Below, piece by piece: positions 23,600 through 33,072 of a stretch of 64,000 nt of DNA. The translations under genes and the position numbers were made by a program. The stretch is from assembly GCF_947503465.1 (NCBI RefSeq), contig NZ_CANNDN010000001.1:496001-560000 (forward strand). The letters run 5' to 3'. How positions within the stretch are numbered: position 1 is the first letter of the stretch; every line of letters starts with the position of its first letter. The notes under the pieces were generated by a model, which saw nothing but the letters and a program-made list of their open reading frames with translations, did no database searches and had not been told where the DNA came from. This DNA comes from an uncultured Tateyamaria sp. (lineage in GTDB: Bacteria; Pseudomonadota; Alphaproteobacteria; Rhodobacterales; Rhodobacteraceae).

Positions 23600-24277
23600 A
23601 TGGTTATTCGGGTCGAACCTCATCGGCTGGCCTATATGGCTGTGCCAAAGGCAGCATGCACTTCCGTAAAGGCGGCATTGGCGGTTCTGGACCCCAATCA
23701 ACCAAAATCACATGCAGATGATCTGGACGAGTTCGAAGTGCACGGGCTGTACCCGACGATGCGCTTTCGCCCGCACCGCTGGGCCCTGTACGAAGACCAT
23801 TTCCGCTTTACCGTCGTGCGCGATCCGCTCAAGCGCCTGCTGGCTGTGTACACGAACCGGGTCGAGACGCTGAACATTCTCAGTAACTGTCGCAATATCC
23901 GGCGCGGCATGGTGCATCTTCCAAAACAGCCTGACCCCGACTACTTCTTTCAGAACCTGCCCGCGTACATTCTGGCGTCGTCCGATATCAAGCATCACAG
24001 TTTGCCCACCTGGCTGTTCACCGGACATGACTTCACCCTTTATGATCGCGTGTTCCGCACGAGCGAGATGGGTGATCTGGCCGAAACGCTGACAGACCGC
24101 GTGGGGGCGCCCGTCGAGATTCCGCATTTCAACTCGAGCGATCGGCGCCTGCACCTGGCCGACCTTGCGCCGGAAACACAGCGTGCGCTCGAACACTTTC
24201 TGGTCGACCAATACGATCATCTTTCAGACTATTTCGACAATCCGTTTGATAAGCCCCGGATGCATGCGGTGGCCTGA
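23600..24277 (+). CDS. Sulfotransferase family protein
   Basis: 225 residues. An N-terminal PAPS 5'-phosphosulfate loop (VPKAACTSVK, residues about 15-24) and a 3'-phosphate site (FTVVRDPLKRLLAVY, about 70-84) define a Sulfotransfer_2-like enzyme, which moves sulfate from PAPS to sugars or glycoconjugates. No polysaccharide genes adjoin it. Single gene with its own promoter region, divergent from the Virulence_fact-metF set. The substrate cannot be inferred. Confidence 0.75.
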   Translation: MVIRVEPHRLAYMAVPKAACTSVKAALAVLDPNQPKSHADDLDEFEVHGLYPTMRFRPHRWALYEDHFRFTVVRDPLKRLLAVYTNRVETLNILSNCRNIRRGMVHLPKQPDPDYFFQNLPAYILASSDIKHHSLPTWLFTGHDFTLYDRVFRTSEMGDLAETLTDRVGAPVEIPHFNSSDRRLHLADLAPETQRALEHFLVDQYDHLSDYFDNPFDKPRMHAVA

Positions 24278-24345
24278 TCAAGCCACTTGCGCACCGGTCG
24301 CACAGGACATATCGTCAAGCCAACCCGTTATGAAAGGCGCAGAAG

Positions 24346-25470
24346 ATGGCGCCACAGCGTCCCCAAGGTGCGGGCGCGACACAGACAAGTGGCCCCACGC
24401 ATGGGGCCAAGCCCGCGCCGCGTGCCCCAGGATCGCCCGAGCTGTATGCCGCGCTTGATCTGGGTACGAACAGTTGTCGCATGTTGATTGCCGAGCCGCG
24501 AGGCGCGGGATTTCACGTCGTGGACAGCTTCTCGAAATCCGTACAGCTGGGCCTTGGGCTTGAAAAATCGGGCAAGCTGTCGCGCGGTTCCATGAGCCGC
24601 ACGGTACAAGCGATGCGCATCTGCCAGCAAAAGCTGAAGCGCCACAAGGTCAAGCGCATGCGCTTGGTGGCAACCGAAGCCTGCCGCCGCGCCCTCAATG
24701 CCCGCGAGTTTGTCAAACGCGTGCACCGCGAAACCGGGCTGCAACTGGACATCATCGCACCGGAGGAGGAAGCGCGCCTGGCCGTCGTATCCTGTGCGCC
24801 CCTCGTCAGCCCGAAAACTGAAAACCTGTTGGTGGTCGATATTGGCGGCGGGTCAACCGAGCTGGTGTGGATCGATCTGGCAAAGGTCCCGCGCGAGGAT
24901 CGTCCCCAAGCCATCATGCGGTTGCATTCGGGGTTCACGCAGGCCGCTTCGGAGATTCCGGAGGCGCGTGTGGTGGACTGGATCAGCGTGCCCTTGGGGG
25001 TCGCGACCCTGCGCGAACAATTCAACGACGTCGAAGACGATGCCGCCCGCTTTGCGCTCATGAGCTGGTTTTTCGAGGAGAACCTGGACGGTTTTTCACC
25101 CTACCATGCGACGGAGCCGACCGAGCGCTTTCAGATCATCGGCACGTCCGGGACCGTGACGACGGTGGCGGCGTCTCATCTGGGGCTCAAACGCTATGAT
25201 CGCACCAAGGTGGATGGCTTGCGCATGACATCGGACCAGATTGACAGGGTCATCCGCTCTTACCTGGCGATGGGGCCGGGCGGACGGCGTGCCGACCCGC
25301 GCATCGGGTCGGACAGGCACGCGCTGATCATGTCGGGGGCGGCGATCTTGCAGGCGTTGATGCGCTGCTGGCCCACGGATCGCCTGTCCGTGGCGGACCG
25401 TGGGCTGCGCGAAGGGTTGCTGTATGCTCAGATGAGCGCGGATGGCGTCCTGGATGATCAACTGGTCTGA
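24346..25470 (+). CDS. Ppx/GppA exopolyphosphatase-type phosphatase
   Basis: 374 residues with the ASKHA fold: phosphate-1 motif ALDLGTNSCRMLI (about 35-47), GGGSTELV near 168, and IGTSGTVTTVAA near 265. The family cleaves terminal phosphate from polyphosphate or pppGpp. It is shorter than E. coli Ppx (513), matching the two-domain alphaproteobacterial form. The N-terminus is Pro/Gly-rich and poorly conserved, so the exact start is less certain. Converges with the small membrane protein gene by 13 bp of overlap. Confidence 0.85.
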   Translation: MAPQRPQGAGATQTSGPTHGAKPAPRAPGSPELYAALDLGTNSCRMLIAEPRGAGFHVVDSFSKSVQLGLGLEKSGKLSRGSMSRTVQAMRICQQKLKRHKVKRMRLVATEACRRALNAREFVKRVHRETGLQLDIIAPEEEARLAVVSCAPLVSPKTENLLVVDIGGGSTELVWIDLAKVPREDRPQAIMRLHSGFTQAASEIPEARVVDWISVPLGVATLREQFNDVEDDAARFALMSWFFEENLDGFSPYHATEPTERFQIIGTSGTVTTVAASHLGLKRYDRTKVDGLRMTSDQIDRVIRSYLAMGPGGRRADPRIGSDRHALIMSGAAILQALMRCWPTDRLSVADRGLREGLLYAQMSADGVLDDQLV

Positions 25471-25865
25471 GGCACGGTTTGCCAGCGGACCGCGGTCCAA
25501 ATGATGAACACAAGCGCCAACACGTGAAGCACGGCAAAATATCTCTCGTCCAATGCGGTATGCGGCGTGTTCAGCACGAAACCGAGGTTCATAAGCGCGA
25601 CCAGCCCATTGGCCCAGCGGTTGATCTGCTTGGGCAGCACCCTGGACAACCAGATCAGGGCGATGGGCAACGTCACAACCAGACCACCGATCAGCAGCAA
25701 CTGGTCGGTGACGACAAACCCGTTCACAACACCGCCAAGCACCTGATCGACAAAGCCGGGGCGCACGAAGGCGTGGATGTCGCGAAACACCGTTGTCAGC
25801 AGAAAGAAAAGCCAAGCCGACGACATCTGTTCGGGGACGGGCATGGGGGAAAATTTGGTTGCCAT
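25458..25865 (-). CDS. Small four-helix membrane protein
   Basis: 135 residues with four hydrophobic segments (about 16-32, 53-78, 84-102, 110-128). The opening [19 protein letters not shown] and the general layout resemble DUF6326-type membrane proteins, whose function is not known. The gene overlaps the end of the Ppx/GppA gene head-on and is divergent from rlmE. Confidence 0.55.
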   Translation of the reverse strand: MATKFSPMPVPEQMSSAWLFFLLTTVFRDIHAFVRPGFVDQVLGGVVNGFVVTDQLLLIGGLVVTLPIALIWLSRVLPKQINRWANGLVALMNLGFVLNTPHTALDERYFAVLHVLALVFIIWTAVRWQTVPQTS

Positions 25866-26044
25866 GGGACAGGCACCTTCCGGGTTGTGGGTATCGAAGG
25901 GCGATCTACGAAGTGGGGGCGTGCTTGCCCATTGACGAAATTGGCAGGCGGGCCATGCAAATCTGTATGGATGGACCTATATCGGACGTCTCTGTTAAAG
26001 ACCGCCGGGCGCGCAGGCGCAGGACCAAATCGGAAGGTGCCATC

Positions 26045-26770
26045 GTGGCCAAGACCCCCAGTGGAAAAAACACGTCCGGACGCGGCCAGCGCGACCTGAA
26101 GGTCAAGGTCAAGACGGCGCGCGGGCGCAAGCTGTCCTCGACACGCTGGTTACAGCGGCAGTTGAATGATCCCTACGTCAAGCGGGCGCAGGCCGAAGGG
26201 TATCGCGGGCGCGCCGCCTTCAAGATCATGGAACTGGACGACAAGTACCGCTTTCTCGTGCCCGGTGCGCGTATCGTGGACCTTGGCGCCGCCCCCGGTG
26301 GCTGGTGTCAGGTTGCCGTGAAACGTGTGAACGCGCTGGGAGAGAAGTCAGGCAAGGCTGTCGGCACCATCCTGGGCATCGACCTGCAAGAGATGGAGCC
26401 GATTGCCGGGTGCGACCTGCATCAGCTCGATTTCATGGAAGATGACGCCGACCTGAGGGTCAAGGACCTGTTGGGGGGCAAGGCTGATGTGGTCATGTCC
26501 GACATGGCCGCCTCCTCCTCGGGCCACAAGCAAACGGACCACCTGCGCATCATCGCCCTGTGCGAGGCGGCCGCCTATTTCGCCTTTGATGTGCTGGACG
26601 ACGGCGGCACATTCGTCGCCAAGGTGCTGGCAGGCGGGGCAGAGGGCAGCTTGCAACAGCTGTTGAAACAGCGCTTTGCCAAGGTCGCCAACATCAAGCC
26701 GCCTGCATCCCGTGCGGACAGTTCGGAAAAGTTTGTAGTTGCAACCGGGTTCCGCGGCAGCGTTGACTAG
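26045..26770 (+). CDS. rlmE: 23S rRNA (uridine2552-2'-O)-methyltransferase RlmE/FtsJ
   Basis: 241 residues from a GTG at 26045 with GGAAGG just upstream; the frame stays open further 5' but conservation begins here. A basic N-terminus ([18 protein letters not shown]) leads to [13 protein letters not shown], and the SAM motif [14 protein letters not shown] is followed by VMSDMAAS. The K-D-K-E tetrad residues are present (Lys in AAFKI; Asp in SDMAA; Lys in FVAKVLAGG; Glu in SSEKF). Methylates the ribosomal A-loop late in 50S assembly. Confidence 0.92.
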   Translation: MAKTPSGKNTSGRGQRDLKVKVKTARGRKLSSTRWLQRQLNDPYVKRAQAEGYRGRAAFKIMELDDKYRFLVPGARIVDLGAAPGGWCQVAVKRVNALGEKSGKAVGTILGIDLQEMEPIAGCDLHQLDFMEDDADLRVKDLLGGKADVVMSDMAASSSGHKQTDHLRIIALCEAAAYFAFDVLDDGGTFVAKVLAGGAEGSLQQLLKQRFAKVANIKPPASRADSSEKFVVATGFRGSVD

Positions 26771-27160
26771 ACCGCCCCGATCAAAGGATCGCAGCGCCAC
26801 TGTCTTGACCTGATCCAGATCAACGCGCAACGGCACAGAACTGTCGGCGCGTCGCAGCTTTCCGTCACGACGACGTCACTGATGGTTCGGCGCTGATTTG
26901 GACATGTCATTCGCGCGGGGGGGTATCAGGTGGGCCGCCGAAAAGACCAAAGCGCCCGCTGCCGGACCAATCGCAAAGAATCGATGTCCCCAAGGCCCTC
27001 GGCATCGGCAGAAGGAACATCCTGCGCCACTCGCTCCTGACGGATCAATTCGAACAGCCGCATGTGTTTGGGCATTTGTGATGCAAACAGAGACATGGGG
27101 ATCGGGTATACCGGCCCCTTGCGGCACCGCTATGGACAGAGTGCGGCAACCGTATGGCGC
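26771..27160. other. 390-bp region without a convincing gene
   Basis: Lies between rlmE and the 3' end of the GlxA-type regulator gene (-). Open frames exist on both strands, but they are Arg/Pro/Cys-rich and lack start signals. The one recognisable element is an FNR-like box at 26810-26823. The rest looks like non-coding or decayed sequence. Confidence 0.5.
26810..26823. promoter_or_regulatory. FNR/FnrL-like box
   Basis: CTGAT-CCAG-ATCAA matches the TTGAT-N4-ATCAA consensus at nine of ten positions. No gene start lies within 300 bp downstream on the plus strand; on the minus strand it would read into rlmE antisense. It is therefore either an orphan site or it drives an unannotated short transcript. 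Confidence 0.45.
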
Positions 27161-28165
27161 TCAGATGGACAGGCGTGCCGCATGCGTGCCGCGTTCGCGG
27201 TACGGGGTCGTGTCGTAATGCGCGCGGTAACATTTCGAGAAATGCGAGGGCGAGGCAAAGCCGCAGGCCAGCGCCACGTTGATCACACTCATATCCGTCT
27301 GCATCAAGAGGTTGCGCGCTTTTTGCAGGCGCAATTCCATGTAGTACCGCTTGGGACTGCGGTTCAGATAGCGGCGGAAAAGCCGTTCCAACTGACGCGT
27401 CGACATGGCCACGTCCTTGGCCAGAATGGACGGGCTGATCGGCTCTTCGATGTTCTGTTCCATGATCTGGATGACCTGGCTCAGTTTTGGGTGACGCACA
27501 CCGATGCGCGTGGGCACCGACAGGCGCTGGGTGTCCTGATCGGTGCGGATCGAGGAATAGATCAGCTGATCCGCAACGGAATTCGCCAGTTCCTCGCCAT
27601 GATCATCGGCGATCAGCTTCAGCATCAGATCGATGGAAGATGTGCCACCGGCCGTCGTCAGACGCTTTTCGTCCACAACAAAGACCGATTTGGTCAGTTC
27701 GACCTCCTGAAACTCTTCTGCAAAGCTGTCCTGGTTTTCCCAGTGAATGGTCGCCTTCTTGCCATCAAGCAACCCGGCCTTTGCCAGCGTGTAGGCGGCT
27801 GTGCACAGACCAGCCACAGGGACACCCTTGCGGGCCTCGCGGCGCAGCCAGCCCAGCAGGCGTTTGGTGGTTGCGACCTGCACATCTATGCCGCCACACA
27901 CCATGACCACGTCATCACGGCTCAATTCATCCAGATCGCCATCCAGCTTGAAGCCCGTCCCGGCCGAGCAATAGGCCGCGTCGCCGCCTTCGCCGACGAT
28001 CTTCCAGGCATAAAGGTCACGCCCCGCCATGCGGTTGGCGATGCGCAGGCTTTCAAGGGCCGCAGAAAAGCAAAGCAGTGTAAAATTGTCGAGCAGGACA
28101 AACACGAAGCGCTTTGGCTTGTCGACCTCTTGGCGGGTCTCGGTGACCGAACGAGAAATCGACAT
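27161..28165 (-). CDS. GlxA-family AraC-type transcriptional regulator
   Basis: 334 residues from the ATG at 28165. The N-terminal DJ-1/PfpI-like domain (about 15-190, with GGIDVQ and VAGLCTAAYTLAKAGLL) is joined to a C-terminal AraC double HTH (about 230-325, ISPSILAKDVAMSTRQLERLFRRYLNRSPKRYYMELRLQKARNLL). Relatives control choline, glycine betaine, carnitine or arginine catabolism. The one-carbon genes at 18.8-23.4 kb would be a fitting target, but this is inference. Single gene, divergent from the DAHP synthase gene. Confidence 0.85.
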   Translation of the reverse strand: MSISRSVTETRQEVDKPKRFVFVLLDNFTLLCFSAALESLRIANRMAGRDLYAWKIVGEGGDAAYCSAGTGFKLDGDLDELSRDDVVMVCGGIDVQVATTKRLLGWLRREARKGVPVAGLCTAAYTLAKAGLLDGKKATIHWENQDSFAEEFQEVELTKSVFVVDEKRLTTAGGTSSIDLMLKLIADDHGEELANSVADQLIYSSIRTDQDTQRLSVPTRIGVRHPKLSQVIQIMEQNIEEPISPSILAKDVAMSTRQLERLFRRYLNRSPKRYYMELRLQKARNLLMQTDMSVINVALACGFASPSHFSKCYRAHYDTTPYRERGTHAARLSI

Positions 28166-28303
28166 CGCGGCAGGGGTCCTGATCTTGTTGCCGGGCGGGT
28201 GCGGCCCGGGCGGTTTTGCCAGCCTGATCACGGTGCAAACGCGACGTCAAGACTTCGCATTTGTGATATGGCGTCCCTCGAGCAGCTTTTGTATAGAGGC
28301 CCC

Positions 28304-28317
28304 CGGTCACGTGACCG
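28304..28317. promoter_or_regulatory. 14-bp palindrome upstream of DAHP synthase
   Basis: CGGTCACGTGACCG is perfectly symmetric, centred 32 bp before the DAHP synthase ATG in the divergent region with the GlxA regulator. It is a plausible repressor operator for aromatic biosynthesis, or a 5'-UTR hairpin; no known consensus was recognised. Confidence 0.4.
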
Positions 28318-28342
28318 CTAACAGCTGATGCGGAGAGAGAAG

Positions 28343-29716
28343 ATGAGCGATTGGACGAAATCTGACTGGCGCGCCAAGCCCCGGATCCAGATGCCCGATT
28401 ATACCGACACTGCGGCCCTGAACGCGGTTGAGGCGCAGCTTGCAAAATATCCTCCGCTTGTGTTTGCAGGCGAGGCGCGGCGGCTAAAGGCACATCTCGC
28501 CGATGCATCCCGCGGTGACGCGTTCCTGTTGCAGGGCGGCGATTGCGCCGAGGCGTTTGACCAGTTCAGCGCCGACAGCATCCGCGATACGTTCAAGGTC
28601 ATGCTGCAGATGGCGATGGTGCTGACCTATGGCGCCAAGGTCCCGGTGATCAAGCTGGGGCGCATGGCCGGTCAGTTTGCCAAGCCGCGGTCGGCCCCGA
28701 CCGAAGTGATCGATGGCGTCGAGTTGCCCAGCTACCGTGGTGACATCATCAACGATCTTGCGTTCACATCTGAATCCCGCATCCCGAACCCGCAGAAGAT
28801 GCTGCAAGCCTACACGCAGGCGGCCGCCACGCTGAACCTGCTGCGCGCGTTCTCGACGGGTGGTTTTGCCGACATGAACATGGTGCATTCCTGGACCCTC
28901 GGCTTTGCCGACGGGCAGGGCGCCGAGAAGTATCGCGAGATCGCCGCGCGCATTCAGGACACCATCGACTTCATGGCCGCCGCCGGGATCGATGCGGACA
29001 CGACACATGAATTTTCGTCCGTGGAATTCTATACCAGCCACGAGTCGCTGCTACTGGAGTATGAAGAGGCGCTGACGCGGATCGACTCGACCTCGGGCAA
29101 ATGGCTGGCTGGTTCCGGTCACATGATCTGGATCGGGGACCGTACGCGCCAGCCCGACGGCGCGCACGTGGAATATGCCCGCGGCGTGCAGAATCCCATT
29201 GGCCTGAAATGCGGGCCCACCATGACCACGGATGACCTCAAGGCGCTCATGTCCAAGCTGAACCCCGAAAACGAGGCCGGCCGCCTGACACTGATCGCGC
29301 GCTTCGGCGCAGGGTCGGTTGGTGAGCATCTGCCGCGCCTGATCAAGACGGTGCAGGAGGAAGGCGCGAATGTGGTCTGGGTCTGTGACGCGATGCATGG
29401 CAACACGATCAAATCGTCGACGGGCTACAAGACCCGCCCGTTCGACAGTGTTCTGCGCGAAGTGCGCGAGTTCTTTGGCGTGCATGCAGCGGAAGGCACT
29501 GTGCCCGGTGGCGTACATTTCGAGATGACCGGCCAGGACGTGACCGAATGCACCGGTGGTGTCCGCGCCGTGACCGAAGAAGACCTGAGCGACCGCTACC
29601 ACACAGCCTGTGATCCACGCCTGAACGCGTCGCAGTCGCTGGAACTGGCATTCCTGGTGGCAGAAGAGCTGTCGCAGCTGCGAGCCACCCGGTCCAAGGC
29701 GCGTGCGGCCAGCTGA
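28343..29716 (+). CDS. Class II 3-deoxy-7-phosphoheptulonate (DAHP) synthase
   Basis: 457 residues from the ATG at 28343, after AGAGAGAAG. Class II blocks are seen: [76 protein letters not shown] and [18 protein letters not shown]. Catalyses PEP plus erythrose-4-phosphate to DAHP, the first step of the shikimate pathway, in the cytoplasm. Stands alone with its own regulatory palindrome. Confidence 0.93.
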   Translation: MSDWTKSDWRAKPRIQMPDYTDTAALNAVEAQLAKYPPLVFAGEARRLKAHLADASRGDAFLLQGGDCAEAFDQFSADSIRDTFKVMLQMAMVLTYGAKVPVIKLGRMAGQFAKPRSAPTEVIDGVELPSYRGDIINDLAFTSESRIPNPQKMLQAYTQAAATLNLLRAFSTGGFADMNMVHSWTLGFADGQGAEKYREIAARIQDTIDFMAAAGIDADTTHEFSSVEFYTSHESLLLEYEEALTRIDSTSGKWLAGSGHMIWIGDRTRQPDGAHVEYARGVQNPIGLKCGPTMTTDDLKALMSKLNPENEAGRLTLIARFGAGSVGEHLPRLIKTVQEEGANVVWVCDAMHGNTIKSSTGYKTRPFDSVLREVREFFGVHAAEGTVPGGVHFEMTGQDVTECTGGVRAVTEEDLSDRYHTACDPRLNASQSLELAFLVAEELSQLRATRSKARAAS

Positions 29717-29727
29717 TCAACGAAAAT

Positions 29728-29752
29728 CGCGCCGGGCGGAATGTCCGGCGCG
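29728..29752 (-). terminator. Terminator between convergent DAHP synthase and PAS genes
   Basis: CGCGCCGG (29728-29735) pairs with CCGGCGCG (29745-29752) around a 9-nt loop. On the minus strand the stem is followed by ATTTTCG, so it mainly serves the PAS gene. Confidence 0.7.
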
Positions 29753-29779
29753 CATCACAGGCTCATTTTCAACCGGCCC

Positions 29780-30481
29780 TTACTTATCTTCGGATTTCAC
29801 CAGGCGCAGATACGGCACGTCAGACCGTGGCGTCGTGCTTTTGAACGCCTTTTGGCTCTCGGCGAACCCGTCCACCCGCGCGCGTTTCTGTTCGGCGTGA
29901 ACCGGCGGCTTGACGGGCGCAGGCGCTGTCGAGGGGGCCGAAATTGGGCGGATGCGCGCACCCACCACGTTGAAGCGGCGCGGCGTGTGGCCCACCTCTC
30001 CGTGGGCGACCATGCAGCCAAGCACGCGGCTGACATCGCCCAGGTCGCTTTTGAGCGGCAACAGCAGCAGACGTGCATCCATCTGCGGCTTGGCCACAGT
30101 CGTCTCGGCGCTCATCCGCAGTTCGCACACGGCGGGGCGTTGACACACATCTTCGATGGCATCTGCAATCTGGCGGCGGCAAGGCGGTGTGATCAGGGAT
30201 GTAAGCGGCATTCCGCGCACCTCCATGCCCATCAGATCACCCAAATGGCTTCCCGCAATGCGAATGCGGGCCATGCCGGGCGCGATCCGTTCCAGCACAA
30301 AGGTGTATTCCAGTGCCGATTCAATGCCGCGGGGATCAATCTCGGACCGTTTGGGCATCAAACGCGCACCGCGCAGCCCTTCCCAGTAGGCCTCAACCTG
30401 GGAAATCGCGGAAAATCCAACTTCTGCGCGAAACTCTGTCATAGCAACAACATTGTGCGGGTTAACCGTTGATTTGTCCAT
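29780..30481 (-). CDS. PAS-domain protein (PAS_5 type)
   Basis: 233 residues if started at the ATG at 30481; ATGs at 30508 and 30442 are alternatives and none has a strong ribosome-binding site. Residues about 25-160 match the PAS_5 family common in alphaproteobacteria (VEAYWEGLRGARLMPKRSEIDPRGIESALEYTFVLERI; RIAGSHLGDLMGMEVRGMPL). There is no output domain; the C-terminus is Pro/Ala-rich and ends with PYLRLVKSEDK. Possibly a sensor partner in a phosphorelay; function unknown. Confidence 0.7.
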   Translation of the reverse strand: MDKSTVNPHNVVAMTEFRAEVGFSAISQVEAYWEGLRGARLMPKRSEIDPRGIESALEYTFVLERIAPGMARIRIAGSHLGDLMGMEVRGMPLTSLITPPCRRQIADAIEDVCQRPAVCELRMSAETTVAKPQMDARLLLLPLKSDLGDVSRVLGCMVAHGEVGHTPRRFNVVGARIRPISAPSTAPAPVKPPVHAEQKRARVDGFAESQKAFKSTTPRSDVPYLRLVKSEDK

Positions 30482-30592
30482 CTGTACATACTCTTGCTTG
30501 ACCCTCATGGCCGGTTGCACGGGGATTGGTGCAAAACATATCAAATTTGGTGCGAAAGGCGCGCAGATTGCTAACAACTGGTTAATGTCTCG

Positions 30593-30610
30593 CTGTCCCC
30601 GCGGGGACAG
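30593..30610. promoter_or_regulatory. 18-bp palindrome upstream of yicC
   Basis: CTGTCCCC-GCGGGGACAG is perfectly symmetric and ends 45 bp before the yicC ATG. The same 17-mer (TGTCCCCGCGGGGACAG) recurs inside the zinc dehydrogenase gene at 10692-10708. It could form a 5'-UTR hairpin or be a binding site. Confidence 0.4.
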
Positions 30611-30655
30611 ATCCGTGGCTTGCCCAGGTTTGAACTTATCCCTAAAGGCTGTGAC

Positions 30656-31570
30656 ATGACTGAAAAACGCACAGACGCCCATTTGCGTTCCATGACCGGC
30701 TTTGCCGCAGCCACAGGCGGGTCCGACCCGTTTCGCTGGACATGGGACATCCGCAGCGTGAACGGAAAGGGGTTGGACCTGCGACTGCGCGTGCCTGACT
30801 GGATCGACGGTCTGGAAACGGCGCTGCGCCCGTTGGTTGCCGCACGGGCCAAACGCGGCAATGTCACGTTGTCACTGCGGCTGACACGGGACGACGCGGT
30901 GTCTGGCCTGTCGCTGAACCAGGACGTGATGCGCGGCGTGGTGCAAAACCTGCTAGCGATCGAAGCCGAAGCGATGGAGCAGGGGCTGTCCCTGGCCCCG
31001 TCACGCGCCACCGACATTGCTGCGCTGCGCGGCGTTATGGAAACCGGCCCCAGCCAGGATGACCCGGCCCCTTTGCGTGCCAGCCTTCTGGCGGACGTGA
31101 CATCCCTTCTGGATGCATTTGACGACATGCGCGCGCGGGAAGGCAGGGCGCTGCACGAAGTGCTTCTGGCGCAGTTGACCGAGGTTCAGGCATTAACGCA
31201 GCAGGCCGCCACGCTGGCCGAGGCACGCAAGGACGAGGTCGCGGCGACGCTGCACCGAAACCTGGCCCGGGTGCTGGAAGGCGCAGGCGGTGCGGACCCG
31301 GACCGGGTCGCGCAGGAACTGGCCCTGTTGGCCGTCAAAGCCGACGTGACCGAAGAGATCGACCGCCTGCACACCCATGTGGGTGCGGCCCGTGCCCTGC
31401 TGGCCGATGGCGGTCCGGTAGGGCGCAAGCTGGATTTCCTGATGCAGGAATTCAATCGCGAGGCCAACACCCTATGTTCAAAGGCGCAGAATGCCGACTT
31501 GACGGCGGTGGGATTGGCGCTGAAGGCGTTGATCGATCAGATGCGCGAACAAGTCCAAAACGTGGAGTAA
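30656..31570 (+). CDS. yicC: YicC family endoribonuclease
   Basis: 304 residues from the ATG at 30656; the family signature [11 protein letters not shown] begins 11 residues later, so a TTG at the LRSMTGF position is a possible shorter start. The conserved [14 protein letters not shown] block and the C-terminal [22 protein letters not shown] motif are intact. E. coli YicC is an endoribonuclease that degrades RyhB and other RNAs. Followed 4 bp later by gmk, the usual arrangement. Confidence 0.88.
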   Translation: MTEKRTDAHLRSMTGFAAATGGSDPFRWTWDIRSVNGKGLDLRLRVPDWIDGLETALRPLVAARAKRGNVTLSLRLTRDDAVSGLSLNQDVMRGVVQNLLAIEAEAMEQGLSLAPSRATDIAALRGVMETGPSQDDPAPLRASLLADVTSLLDAFDDMRAREGRALHEVLLAQLTEVQALTQQAATLAEARKDEVAATLHRNLARVLEGAGGADPDRVAQELALLAVKADVTEEIDRLHTHVGAARALLADGGPVGRKLDFLMQEFNREANTLCSKAQNADLTAVGLALKALIDQMREQVQNVE

Positions 31571-31574
31571 CTTG

Positions 31575-32225
31575 ATGCATGACGAACGGTCACGCCGCGG
31601 TCTTCTGATCATACTCAGCTCGCCCTCGGGCGCAGGTAAAAGCACCTTGGCCCGCAGGTTACGCGACTGGGACCCGAACCTGTCTTTCTCGGTTTCGGCC
31701 ACAACGCGTGCCGCGCGCCCGGGTGAAGTGGACGGCGAACACTACCGCTTTGTGTCCGAAGCGGAGTTCAAGGCCGAGGTGGCAAATAACGCGATGCTGG
31801 AACATGCGCATGTGTTCGGCAATTTCTACGGCTCGCCAAAGGGCCCGGTCGAAGAGGCCATCAATCGCGGATGTGACGTGTTGTTCGACATCGATTGGCA
31901 GGGGGCGCAACAAATCCGCAACTCGTCCCTTGGACAGCACACATTGTCGATTTTTATCCTGCCTCCCTCGATTGCCGAATTGCGCCGCAGGTTGGAGAAC
32001 CGCGCGCAGGACGACGCAGGAACAATCGGGCGCCGGATGCAAAAAAGCTGGGACGAGATCAGCCACTGGGGCAGCTATGACTATGTGATCGTCAACGATG
32101 ATCTGGAAAAGACCGAAGAGCAGCTGAAGACCATCATCACCGCAACGCGCCTGCGCCGCCTGCAACAACCGCAGCTGATGGACCATGTGCGCGTTCTGCA
32201 GACCGAATTCGAGGACTTGCCATGA
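31575..32225 (+). CDS. gmk: Guanylate kinase
   Basis: 216 residues from the ATG at 31575 (the TTG one codon earlier is less likely). P-loop [11 protein letters not shown] (about 16-26), GMP-binding [19 protein letters not shown], and [11 protein letters not shown]. Phosphorylates GMP to GDP. Overlaps the next gene by 4 nt (ATGA). Confidence 0.95.
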   Translation: MHDERSRRGLLIILSSPSGAGKSTLARRLRDWDPNLSFSVSATTRAARPGEVDGEHYRFVSEAEFKAEVANNAMLEHAHVFGNFYGSPKGPVEEAINRGCDVLFDIDWQGAQQIRNSSLGQHTLSIFILPPSIAELRRRLENRAQDDAGTIGRRMQKSWDEISHWGSYDYVIVNDDLEKTEEQLKTIITATRLRRLQQPQLMDHVRVLQTEFEDLP

Positions 32226-32749
32226 CCCGTTACGCTTTGGGCAAAAATCGTCCCCAGATCGCAAAAGACACCTGGGTCGCGCCTGACGCCAATCTAATCG
32301 GCAAGGTGATCCTGGAAGAAGCGGCCAGCGTGTGGTTTGGCTGCACGATCCGCGCCGATCATGAATACATCCGCATCGGCACCGGCACCAATGTGCAGGA
32401 AAACTGTGTGATGCATATCGACCTGGGCTTTCCCCTGACCATCGGGGCCGGCTGTACCATCGGGCACAAGGTCATGCTGCATGGCTGCACGATTGGCGAT
32501 AACAGCTTGATCGGCATGGGAGCTACGGTGCTGAACGGCGCGCGCGTCGGCAAGGACTGCCTGATCGGGGCCGGGGCCCTGATCACCGAGGGCAAGCAGA
32601 TCCCGGACGGGTCGCTGGTTATGGGTGTGCCGGGCAAGGTGGTGCGTGCACTTGACGAACAGGCGATACAGGGGCTGCGCGCCTCGGCCCTGCATTATCA
32701 GGACAACATGCGCCGCTTCCGCGACACGATGGTTGAGGTCACAGGCTGA
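32222..32749 (+). CDS. Gamma-class carbonic anhydrase-like protein
   Basis: 175 residues of left-handed beta-helix hexapeptide repeats. Putative zinc histidines lie in [17 protein letters not shown] and the preceding strand, and the Arg/Asp pair ADH near residue 45 is as in Cam-type enzymes. Most bacterial members of this subgroup (YrdA/PaaY-like) have unproven activity. Coupled by overlap to gmk upstream and the CHMI-like gene downstream (TGATG). Confidence 0.85.
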   Translation: MTRYALGKNRPQIAKDTWVAPDANLIGKVILEEAASVWFGCTIRADHEYIRIGTGTNVQENCVMHIDLGFPLTIGAGCTIGHKVMLHGCTIGDNSLIGMGATVLNGARVGKDCLIGAGALITEGKQIPDGSLVMGVPGKVVRALDEQAIQGLRASALHYQDNMRRFRDTMVEVTG

Positions 32750-33072
32750 TGCCGCATTGCGAACTCAGCTATTCCAGCGATCTGGACATTGATGCCCAGG
32801 CCATCCTGGCCGAGGTCGAGGCCTGTATCCTGCGCCATGACGGTGACGCAGGCGACACCAAGGGCCGCGCCTATCCCGCACCGGTGTTTCACCACAGCAA
32901 TATGAAAGCCTCGGTTGCGCTTTTGTCGAAACCGCACCGCGGCGCGGCCTTTACAGCGGCGCTGCAAAAGGACCTTGTTACGCTGATCGCGGCACATCTG
33001 CCGCGTCCATGCTGGTTAAGCGTGGACATCACCTACAGCACATCGACCTACCATACGGAATTCCTTGAATGA
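32749..33072 (+). CDS. 5-carboxymethyl-2-hydroxymuconate isomerase-like protein
   Basis: 107 residues of the tautomerase-superfamily CHMI type: the N-terminal [11 protein letters not shown] supplies the catalytic Pro after Met removal, with VFHHSNMKASVALLSKP as the middle block. CHMI acts in homoprotocatechuate breakdown, but no gene of that pathway is nearby. The gene sits in a coupled operon between a gamma-CA and a PLP lyase, so the in vivo substrate is uncertain. Confidence 0.75.
   Translation: MPHCELSYSSDLDIDAQAILAEVEACILRHDGDAGDTKGRAYPAPVFHHSNMKASVALLSKPHRGAAFTAALQKDLVTLIAAHLPRPCWLSVDITYSTSTYHTEFLE

Noticed and set aside
26898-27218. Possible 106-residue plus-strand ORF after rlmE
   Set aside because: Composition (Arg, Pro, Cys-rich), no ribosome-binding site, and it runs into the 3' end of the GlxA regulator gene antisense.
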